A stretch of DNA of 45,672 bases, from NCBI GenBank assembly GCA_021799035.1, contig JAJZBG010000011.1:17024-62695 (forward strand). Direction: 5' to 3'. The notes below the pieces were generated by a model. It searched no databases, was not told the origin of the DNA, and worked only from the letters and a program-made list of their open reading frames with translations. Positions within the stretch are counted from its first letter, which is position 1. Each line of letters opens with the position of its first letter. Shown here piece after piece: positions 1-6,477 of this stretch. The position numbers and the translations under genes are program-made. The stretch comes from Actinomycetes bacterium (GTDB lineage Bacteria; Actinomycetota; Acidimicrobiia; Acidimicrobiales; Acidimicrobiaceae).

Positions 1-25
1 CTCCGCAACTCCACATGGGTGAGGA

Positions 26-225
26 GCTCATTTTGCGCGTTTACGGCCAGCTGGGTCTCTGCACTTCGGGCCACACAATTGTGCTCAGATCACCGGTTTG
101 TTTGCTTCTTATGTGATCAGGTGGCTCATTTTGCGCGTTTACGGCCAGCTGGGTCTCTGCACTTCGGGCCACACAATTGTGCTCAGATCACCGGTTTGTT
201 TGCTTCTTATGTGATCAGGTGGCTC
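26..225. repeat. 98-bp perfect tandem duplication
   Basis: The block at 26-123 is repeated at 124-221, and the first bases of a third unit follow at 222-225, so identity between copies runs about 102 bp. The period of 98 is not a multiple of three. The second copy encodes the last ~27 residues and stop codon of the bicupin gene on the minus strand. Each copy contains a short inverted pair, GATCAC and GTGATC. The repeat lies at the very edge of the window, so a contig-end artefact is possible as well as a real slippage duplication. Confidence 0.9.
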
Positions 226-1206
226 CTCTAGCAAGTTCAGCGGATAACACAGGGCATTCATGGTGTTGAGAAGCGTATCCAAGATATGCACTCGCACAAC
301 CTTTGCTGTCTTATTGGCGTCATCATTGAAATGCTGGTGCCAGGAGTAGTGGTCTACTACGATCAGATCCCCCTTCCCCCATTCGTAGTCCGTGCCTCTG
401 TCAGGCTCTGGACCAATGAATGAATGGCCCCGCCCCTCGACTACGTAAAGCCACGCCTCGCCTGAGTGGCGGTGCATCGACTGTGCTCTTCCGAGCCCAA
501 TCTCGAACATAGCCATGGTGAGACCCGATGTTCTATATCCCACCGCCTTGTCGAGCAGAAATGTGGTCCTGGTGCCACGAGGGGTTTGAAGAAACTGCAA
601 CTCGTCCCAACTTGTGTGAAGCCTCCCATGGCTCCGTTCTTCCTGGTCTTGAGAAAGCCGTCTGAGCCTTCTTGCATAGACATCGTTTCCTGGCCTTCCG
701 TCGCTGGAAATAGGAGGGACCTCCAGCTCTGCCACAGGTGTATCGCCGCCATCTTCTAAAACGGCAAAGCCCAAGATATCGATGAAAGGCTCACTGGAGA
801 AGCTCATGAAACGTGCCGTGACCGCCCCATCGTTCCCCTGGCGGTGCCAGGACCATGCCGGCAAATACACGGCGTCACCCGGACCCCACGAAACTCTTGT
901 GCCGTCAACGTCGGTCCACCCATAACCACCAACGCAAAGCATCATGGCGTCCCATGAGTGCCGGTGAATGGTAGAGAAAGTGCCTGGCTCGATCTCGTGC
1001 GCGGACGCGTCGACGGTCCGCACGGGGCTGTCGGCATCTTTTCCAAGGTAGGCTCCTGTGATAAGCCGGCGACTGGTCCGATGCATCTCAATATCGTTCA
1101 GATGTATCACAGTCCTATGGTTGTCCCGCCAGTCTTCTATGAATTGCGCTCGACGCTTCTTCTGAACCTCGTAATGGCTCGTCGAGGTCCTTGTTACATT
1201 GGTCAT
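139..1206 (-). CDS. Two-domain (bi)cupin protein, gentisate-dioxygenase-like fold
   Basis: The 355-residue protein has two cupin barrels. The first carries HRHSWDAMMLCVGG followed by a GDAVYLPAWSWH segment. The second carries HRHSGEAWLYVVEGRGHS followed by GDLIVVDHYSWHQH. Each keeps the His pairs expected to bind one metal. The arrangement resembles gentisate and salicylate dioxygenases, but I cannot assign a reaction. The start is the ATG at 1206, because AGGGGAAG lies four bases upstream; the open frame extends 26 codons further without support. The C-terminal ~27 residues lie in the 98-bp tandem repeat, so the natural tail may differ. The gene is divergent from the NTF2-like gene and the two probably share a control region at 1207-1495. 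Confidence 0.75.
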   Translation of the reverse strand: MTNVTRTSTSHYEVQKKRRAQFIEDWRDNHRTVIHLNDIEMHRTSRRLITGAYLGKDADSPVRTVDASAHEIEPGTFSTIHRHSWDAMMLCVGGYGWTDVDGTRVSWGPGDAVYLPAWSWHRQGNDGAVTARFMSFSSEPFIDILGFAVLEDGGDTPVAELEVPPISSDGRPGNDVYARRLRRLSQDQEERSHGRLHTSWDELQFLQTPRGTRTTFLLDKAVGYRTSGLTMAMFEIGLGRAQSMHRHSGEAWLYVVEGRGHSFIGPEPDRGTDYEWGKGDLIVVDHYSWHQHFNDDANKTAKVVRVHILDTLLNTMNALCYPLNLLEEPPDHIRSKQTGDLSTIVWPEVQRPSWP

Positions 1207-1495
1207 GAATCTTCCCCTACAAGAGTCGACAGTCTCCCACATGAAACAGCAACGAGTCGCATCAAAGACGAGATGCCACGGCAAGCAAGAGAGTTGAAAA
1301 TCTCAGAGCGCTCATTGAACCACTCGAGCTGAATTTCACTGCTATCTTAGTGTCCCCTCCTTTCGCCCAGCAAAGTATCGAATGTCCAACGCCACCGAGA
1401 CCAGATTGAAATGCTCAAAGTATCTCTTCTCCCTCCCGCTGCTCAAACAATCTTGTAGACTTGCCTTCCAATTCGACTCAAGGAAGGCCCTTCAC

Positions 1496-2107
1496 GTGGA
1501 TCTCAATAGCGCGTTAGTCGACCGACTCATGATTCGTGAGCTTGTGGAAAACTGGGCGGTATGGCGCGATGCTGGCGACTGGGATCGATTCCGGTCTCTG
1601 TGGTCAGACGATGGAACGATGATGGCCACCTGGAAGCAGGGCACATTCGAAGATTTCATTCAAGCGAGCATAGAGGGATGGAACAAGGGGGTCAGGATCC
1701 TGCACTTTCTGGGCGGAAGCTCTGTTGAAGTCGCCGGAAAACGCTCCATTGCACAGACAAAAATGACCATCACGCAGAGGGCCAAGGTCGATGGCGTCGT
1801 TTGCGATGTCATTTGCACTGGCAGATTCTATGACTTCCTTGAAAAACAGGAGGAACGCTGGAAGCTGGTGCTCCGCCAGCCTATCTATGAAATGGACCGC
1901 TTGAATCCTGTCATGCCTGGCGAATTCCCAACACTGGATCCCGAGCTTCTCGGGAGGTTTCCCGCTGGCTACAGACATCTCGCTTACCTCCAGTCGCGCA
2001 TAGGCTATTCCGTAAAAACGGACATGCCAGGACTCGACGGTCCCGAGATCGAAGCCTTGTATGAGCGAGGAAGAAAGTGGCTGTCAGCAGAGGAAAGCCA
2101 TCCTTAA
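1496..2107 (+). CDS. NTF2/SnoaL-like protein of unknown function
   Basis: About 203 residues. The N-terminal part (VDRLMIRELVENWAVWRDAGDW, then SLWSDDGTMMATW) is the typical opening helix-and-strand pattern of the nuclear-transport-factor-2/SnoaL-like cone fold, which includes isomerases, dehydratases and small-ligand binders. A C-terminal extension with FPAGYRHLAYLQSRIGY follows. No catalytic residues can be assigned. The open frame begins at an ATG at 1382, but that ATG has no ribosome site. The GTG at 1496 is preceded by AAGGAAGG at a good distance and starts where the domain starts, so I prefer it. It is divergent from the bicupin gene and beside an aromatic-acid locus, so a joint role is plausible but unproven. 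Confidence 0.7.
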   Translation: MDLNSALVDRLMIRELVENWAVWRDAGDWDRFRSLWSDDGTMMATWKQGTFEDFIQASIEGWNKGVRILHFLGGSSVEVAGKRSIAQTKMTITQRAKVDGVVCDVICTGRFYDFLEKQEERWKLVLRQPIYEMDRLNPVMPGEFPTLDPELLGRFPAGYRHLAYLQSRIGYSVKTDMPGLDGPEIEALYERGRKWLSAEESHP

Positions 2108-2148
2108 AAATTGCAGATTCTCGCATCGGCACGGCGTTGTAAGGGAAC

Positions 2149-2550
2149 TCATGCGAATAGCGGCTCCACGATCCTCAAAGGTATGTCCTCATTCCCATCC
2201 ACCTGACAGCTCGCGCAGATTCGATGGTACCCGTCTGCTATTACCAGGCTCATGTTTTCTTTCATGCTTCCCCTGACAACCAGCACGGGCGAGAGCAAGA
2301 TCCCCTTCGAAATCTTTTCCATTTCCGACCATACGTGAAAGTCTGCTTTCCCAACAAGGGGAAGCCCGCTCGCTCTCAAGAGTTCCTCAGCCTTGCGGGT
2401 AGAAGTGGGCGCCTCCCGCAGAGAGCCGACGAGGGACTGCGCAACCGCTTCGCTGCAAATCAATGAAAGGTAGTTGAATGCCGCGAGAAAGTCATGCTCA
2501 TCTGGGATGTCCTTCCAAAGCGCCCCTTTCTTTGACTGACGCTTTGCCAT
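2149..2550 (-). CDS. Small ParB/sulfiredoxin-fold-like protein
   Basis: 133 residues from the ATG at 2550, which has AGAGGTGG a few bases upstream; the longer open frame overlaps the aquaporin and is basic, low-quality sequence. The C-terminal half contains LSPVLVVRG and then VIADGYHRICAS and IPLRIV. This resembles the substrate loop of the ParB/Srx superfamily, where a D/G-x-HR motif binds nucleotide. There is no helix-turn-helix, so it is not a chromosome-partition ParB. It may be co-transcribed with the upstream aquaporin gene 52 bp away. The function is unknown; the superfamily call is moderate. Confidence 0.6.
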   Translation of the reverse strand: MAKRQSKKGALWKDIPDEHDFLAAFNYLSLICSEAVAQSLVGSLREAPTSTRKAEELLRASGLPLVGKADFHVWSEMEKISKGILLSPVLVVRGSMKENMSLVIADGYHRICASCQVDGNEDIPLRIVEPLFA

Positions 2551-2602
2551 CTTCCACCTCTCTGCTTTTGACCGACCGGCCAAAGATTCCACCCGCAATC
2601 TC

Positions 2603-3439
2603 CTACCGTGCCAACTTGCCCTGAGCAGCAATCTGCGCCTCCGGATCGCGACCTCCAGGCCCGCGCAGGATGAACGCGAATATGACGGCCACAAGAGCAC
2701 CGGCCAAAGGTCCTGCAAGATACACCCAGATATGCGAATAGTCACCAAGAACTACAGCTGGGCCGAGAGAACGCGCTGGATTCATCGAAGCGCCGCTGAT
2801 TGGGCTTGCCCACAATCCAGCCAGGGCAATGTACGAGCCTACTCCCACTGCCGACATAGTCCCCACGTTTTGGGCCTTGGACGCTGTCCCCAAAATCGTG
2901 CTCACCAAGCCAACGGTCAGGACCCCCTCAATTAAAAATGCTTGGAGATCGGAAATTCCCTTCCCAGGAAAGGTTGCGCCGAGCATGCCGGCTTTTCCGA
3001 ATTCGGCGTAGAGAAACAGTGCGGCGCCCACAGCTCCCAAAGCCTGGACGACGATGTAGCCAGGCACTCTTTTCCAGGGGAAGTCCTTCCTCAATGCAAA
3101 GGCGATGCTGACGACTGGATTCAAGTGCGCTCCTGAAACCTTTCCCATGAAAAGAATTATCGAGAGCACCATCAGACCTGGCGCAGTGACTGCGGCGGAC
3201 CGCCCGATCGTCCCGGCGCCAGCAGCAGAGACTGTAGGGGCCCCAGCAGCGACTAGAACCAGGAAAAAAGTGCCAAAGAACTCGCTGAAGAGTCGCTTCA
3301 CCTCGTGTGAGGGATCTCGGAACTGGATCGCCCAGGGCGCCTCCCAGCGCAACCTCCTAGTCAGCTCGGCTCGCATGACCTCATCTGATATCGGTTCCGG
3401 TCCAGAGCCGCTTCCCAAGGTCCTGCCGTCCTCGGTCAT
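2603..3439 (-). CDS. Aquaporin / MIP-family channel
   Basis: A 278-residue integral membrane protein with about six hydrophobic segments after a ~50-residue polar N-terminus. The two half-helix signatures are present as SGAHLNPVV in the first half and SGASMNPARS in the second. The first box reads NPV rather than NPA, which can alter the pore. The protein should move water or small neutral solutes across the cytoplasmic membrane. The residues that separate water channels from glycerol channels were not resolved, so solute identity is open. A large inverted repeat lies in the 279-bp gap upstream. The downstream gene is the ParB-like small protein. Confidence 0.9.
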   Translation of the reverse strand: MTEDGRTLGSGSGPEPISDEVMRAELTRRLRWEAPWAIQFRDPSHEVKRLFSEFFGTFFLVLVAAGAPTVSAAGAGTIGRSAAVTAPGLMVLSIILFMGKVSGAHLNPVVSIAFALRKDFPWKRVPGYIVVQALGAVGAALFLYAEFGKAGMLGATFPGKGISDLQAFLIEGVLTVGLVSTILGTASKAQNVGTMSAVGVGSYIALAGLWASPISGASMNPARSLGPAVVLGDYSHIWVYLAGPLAGALVAVIFAFILRGPGGRDPEAQIAAQGKLAR

Positions 3440-3589
3440 TCTCCCTCACGATCACCAACACATCTGACGCCTGAGAACACGGTCTTCAGGCCATATGAAT
3501 TCAAAATTAATCGTACTGCAGCTGGCCGTGAGAGCCAAGAAGATTGGCTCGAGCATTGCGAATTGTTAGCTGCTCCGGTTCTTATGGCA

Positions 3590-3637
3590 CATCCGGATGC
3601 AATCGGCGATGGCTCAGTCGCCCATTGCATCCGGATG
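3590..3637. repeat. Long inverted repeat built on two CATCCGGATG palindromes
   Basis: The arm at 3590-3609 pairs with 3618-3637 over 20 bases with one mismatch, leaving an 8-base loop. Each arm begins or ends with CATCCGGATG, which is itself a perfect 10-bp palindrome. The hairpin lies between the end of the CoA-ligase gene (3719) and the start of the aquaporin gene (3439), both on the minus strand. It has no T-run on the exit side, so a simple rho-independent terminator is not obvious. Paired operator sites or an attenuator for the aquaporin are alternatives. A second small hairpin (GCCTGA with TCAGGC) lies near 3472-3492. Confidence 0.75.
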
Positions 3638-3718
3638 CATATGAAATAGCTGCAGGTCTGGAGACCGTGGGAAATATGCAACAAACATGCCGCCCATGCC
3701 TCTAGCCCAATTCAGGCA

Positions 3719-4987
3719 TCATCCTTGAACGTGGACGACCCTTTTCGCCTTCATCTCATTTGTGGGCAGCGACCCGTTCGGCACGCACTGGCAATCGATC
3801 CGTACCCCAAATGAGTGCCGCAGATCCAAGACGACGTTCTCCACAATCGAGTCGGTGCCATCGCGGGTCTCAATGAGCAGAGAAACCTCATCCATATGAC
3901 GAACTTTCTGGTGGCGAATCTGGAAGTTGACGATCTCAGAGTAGCGCCGCAACACCTCTTCCACTTGCGAAGGATAGAGGTTAATTCCTCTCACCGTGAA
4001 CATGTCGTCAACTCTGCCTCTGATTCCACCCACAGCCTTGACAAATGGGCTTCCACATGAGCAAGGTTCGCGCGAAAGCTCTACCAGATCGCCAGTGCGA
4101 TAGCGGATGAGAGGAGAGCAGAAGCGTCCTAGGTTCGTTATGACGAGCTCTCCGATTCCTTCTGACTTTGTTGCCATCGGATCCGGGTCAGTTCCAACAG
4201 GAATGATCTCGAAGACGAACTCCGACTCAACAAAATGAACCCCGTCACCAGCCGAACACGTGAACCCAGTGGGGCCAACCTCGGTCATACCAGTATGGTC
4301 GTAGCATTCTGCTCCGAACGCTGCCTCGATAGCATGCTTCGTAGCAGGTATGCTGGCGCCAGGCTCCCCGGCATGAAGGGTCTTTCGAATCGCCGACTTC
4401 GAAATATCGATTCCCATCTCGTTGGCCACTTCTGCCAATCGCAGGGCATAGGTGGGAGTCGAGCAGAGCACTGTGGGCTGCAAATCCATGATTGCCAAGA
4501 CCCGCTGCTCAGAGCTCATCGACCCGCCTGGGATAACCAGTGCTCCGAGCCTTTCCGCTCCTGCATAGGCCGACCAAAATCCGACAAATGGGCCAAAGCT
4601 GAAAGCAAAGAAGATACGGTCCTCGCTGGTTATACCTGCTCCCTTATACACGTGGTTGGCCCAAATGCTTGTCCACCATAGCCACGACCTTGCAGTATCA
4701 AGCCAGCGCAACGGCCGTCCTCCAGAACTTCCAGAGGTCTGGTGCAGGCGCACGTAGTCGCCAAGCGGGTAGGTCAGATTGGTTCCAAACGGTGCATTGA
4801 TTTTCTGGTCCTCCACCACTTCTGCCTTAGTCAGAAAAGGAAGGTCGTGAAAGTCGTCCCAGGATCTGACCTCATGAAGGCGCGTCTTGTAAAAAGAATT
4901 TGTAGCGAGGACCTCTTCCAAGCCAGCCTGCAACTTCTCCATCTGCAGAGTTCTTATATCTTCTTTGATTTCAACGTTCGCGCTCAT
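3719..4987 (-). CDS. PaaK-type aryl-CoA ligase (adenylate-forming)
   Basis: 422 residues from the ATG at 4987, preceded by GGGAGGGCGG; a longer open frame to 5086 is not needed. The protein belongs to the phenylacetate-CoA ligase branch of the adenylating superfamily. The phosphate loop reads HQTSGSSGGRP, the A5 region YDHTGMTEVGPTG, and the A7 region YRTGDLVEL. A CSCGSPF segment follows, and the C-terminal ~100 residues match the PaaK AMP-binding C domain. It should activate an aromatic carboxylate with ATP and CoA in the cytoplasm. Downstream of the reductase genes on the same strand, it could make the CoA ester that they reduce. The exact acid (4-hydroxybenzoate, phenylacetate or another) cannot be read from the sequence. 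Confidence 0.85.
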   Translation of the reverse strand: MSANVEIKEDIRTLQMEKLQAGLEEVLATNSFYKTRLHEVRSWDDFHDLPFLTKAEVVEDQKINAPFGTNLTYPLGDYVRLHQTSGSSGGRPLRWLDTARSWLWWTSIWANHVYKGAGITSEDRIFFAFSFGPFVGFWSAYAGAERLGALVIPGGSMSSEQRVLAIMDLQPTVLCSTPTYALRLAEVANEMGIDISKSAIRKTLHAGEPGASIPATKHAIEAAFGAECYDHTGMTEVGPTGFTCSAGDGVHFVESEFVFEIIPVGTDPDPMATKSEGIGELVITNLGRFCSPLIRYRTGDLVELSREPCSCGSPFVKAVGGIRGRVDDMFTVRGINLYPSQVEEVLRRYSEIVNFQIRHQKVRHMDEVSLLIETRDGTDSIVENVVLDLRHSFGVRIDCQCVPNGSLPTNEMKAKRVVHVQG

Positions 4988-5490
4988 CTGCCGCCCTCCC
5001 AAGTCGCCAGTCGGTGTCTGGCCAAGATGGGAAGTTCCCACGAGCCTGTGCCGAACACACCGGTTCCTCTGGATTTGCAACCCCAAGAGGACTTGCTACT
5101 AGGAACTTGAGCTTCTCCGATGTTATTAGCTGAGTCGATCACGGTCATTTGATCATCCCCCAAAACCTCTTTTCTGTAACATTCCGCGGAAAAGATCTGA
5201 GATCTCTTCCAATGACGGGGAATCCCGACTTAACTTGGGACAACTGAGAACACATGAAAAGGCATTGGCATTGCCAACACAGCTCCCTCGGCATCACGCA
5301 GATCAGACGAAGATCAGTTTCGCTCACCAACTCATGAATGCCACTGACCGCCCTGACAGCATGAGACCGCCGTCAGCCCGTATTTCAATTCAGTTCAACT
5401 CACTTACTCAACTCGTCGTTTCCACAATCTTCACTCAGCCAACTTGAAAACTTGACAGCCAAACCAGGTATCGGCGCGTGGCAACAAAGG
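4988..5490. other. 503-bp gene-free stretch upstream of the CoA ligase
   Basis: No open frame here has codon usage, a ribosome site or a recognisable family. The stretch holds the leader of the ligase gene and the 3' end region of the reductase operon. A short near-palindrome at 5265-5277 is the only clear structure. Confidence 0.6.
5265..5277. promoter_or_regulatory. Possible operator, TTGGC-N3-GCCAA
   Basis: TTGGCATTGCCAA is a 5+5 bp perfect inverted repeat with a 3-base centre. It lies about 280 bp upstream of the CoA-ligase start and 210 bp past the reductase genes. It could bind a dimeric regulator. No regulator gene is visible in the window, so this is a weak call. Confidence 0.3.
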
Positions 5491-6477
5491 CTACGCAACA
5501 TCTGCAGCTTCTCGAATCGCCTGTTCAATTGCACGGCGGGTCATTCGCTTTCTCCACACGTAGGAGAGATCTGCGTTGTCTAGAGGCCGTGCCGGCTTAG
5601 CCGCTTCTGCCGCCACTTCTTCCAATACCGCGGCATCGATCTCCCTGCCGATCAAAGCTGCTGCAGCCTCGCTGACGTCGAGAGGCTGCGGACCGACGGC
5701 AGTTATCACGACTCGGCAGGCTTCGATCTTGGGCCCATCCATCTGCACTGCCGCAGCAGCCCCAACGAGGGGAAAGTCGATTGAACCTCGGCTTCTCACC
5801 TTCACATACGATGACTTCCAGCTTCCAGGAGCAGGCATGTGGAGGCTGACGAGTATCTCCTCGGGAGACTTGGTCATGTAGAACTTTCCGTTGTCCTGGT
5901 AAAGCGACGCCACAGGAACCTCTCTCTGACCGTCAGGGCCTATCAGCAGCGCTGTGGCATTCATCGAAATAGCTGCTGGCGCAGTATCGGAAGAGGCGAT
6001 CGCGCGGCAAGTGGCACTTGCTGGAGCCACGCGGCAGATGTCGCCGTCTTTTTTCATGCAAAAACCAAGGGCTTTGCGCCACTCATAGCTCTCGTCGTAA
6101 TAGTTGCAGCGAGTGTCGACACAGAGATTTCCACCAATAGTTCCCGAATTGCGCAGTGCCGGCGAGGATACCAATGCAGCAGCTTTGGCGTAACCGGGAT
6201 ACGCGGATTGCAGGGCTGGGTTTGTGGCGACCTCTGCAAGAGTCACACAAGCCCCTATCTCGAACCCTCCGTCATTGGCCTTTTCAATCCGGCGAAGCTC
6301 TTCCAAGTGGCTGAGTCCCACCACGACCTCAGGCTCTATTTGTCCGCGCTTCATCTTGGGCACAAGATCAGTTCCACCGGCTACCACTCTGGCACGTGAA
6401 CCGTACTCTGCGAGGATCTCAACAGCTTCTGTGACCGACCCTGGTCGGAGGTAACTAAAACGAGGAAGACGAAGCAT
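5491..6477 (-). CDS. hcrB: 4-hydroxybenzoyl-CoA reductase-like, FAD/[4Fe-4S] (beta) subunit
   Basis: 328 residues of the xanthine-dehydrogenase FAD-subunit family. The FAD loop is VVAGGTDLVPKMKRG near residue 33, and SSPALRNSGTIGGNLCVDTRC follows near 104. After it comes an insertion with Cys at 124, 140, 148 and 157, spaced 16, 8 and 9. As I recall the structure, the Thauera aromatica 4-hydroxybenzoyl-CoA reductase beta subunit binds an extra [4Fe-4S] cluster through Cys with exactly this spacing (122, 138, 146, 155). Ordinary xanthine and CO dehydrogenases lack this insertion. The start overlaps the large-subunit gene by 23 bp, so the two are translationally coupled. The subunit passes electrons between an external donor and the other subunits. 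Confidence 0.9.
   Translation of the reverse strand: MLRLPRFSYLRPGSVTEAVEILAEYGSRARVVAGGTDLVPKMKRGQIEPEVVVGLSHLEELRRIEKANDGGFEIGACVTLAEVATNPALQSAYPGYAKAAALVSSPALRNSGTIGGNLCVDTRCNYYDESYEWRKALGFCMKKDGDICRVAPASATCRAIASSDTAPAAISMNATALLIGPDGQREVPVASLYQDNGKFYMTKSPEEILVSLHMPAPGSWKSSYVKVRSRGSIDFPLVGAAAAVQMDGPKIEACRVVITAVGPQPLDVSEAAAALIGREIDAAVLEEVAAEAAKPARPLDNADLSYVWRKRMTRRAIEQAIREAADVA

Noticed and set aside
26-225. Possible CRISPR array from the repeat at the left edge
   Set aside because: There are only two copies of 98 bp with no spacers between them.
19-231. A 70-residue plus-strand open frame spanning the tandem repeat
   Set aside because: It is a by-product of the duplication, with no ribosome site and no family resemblance, and is antisense to the bicupin gene.
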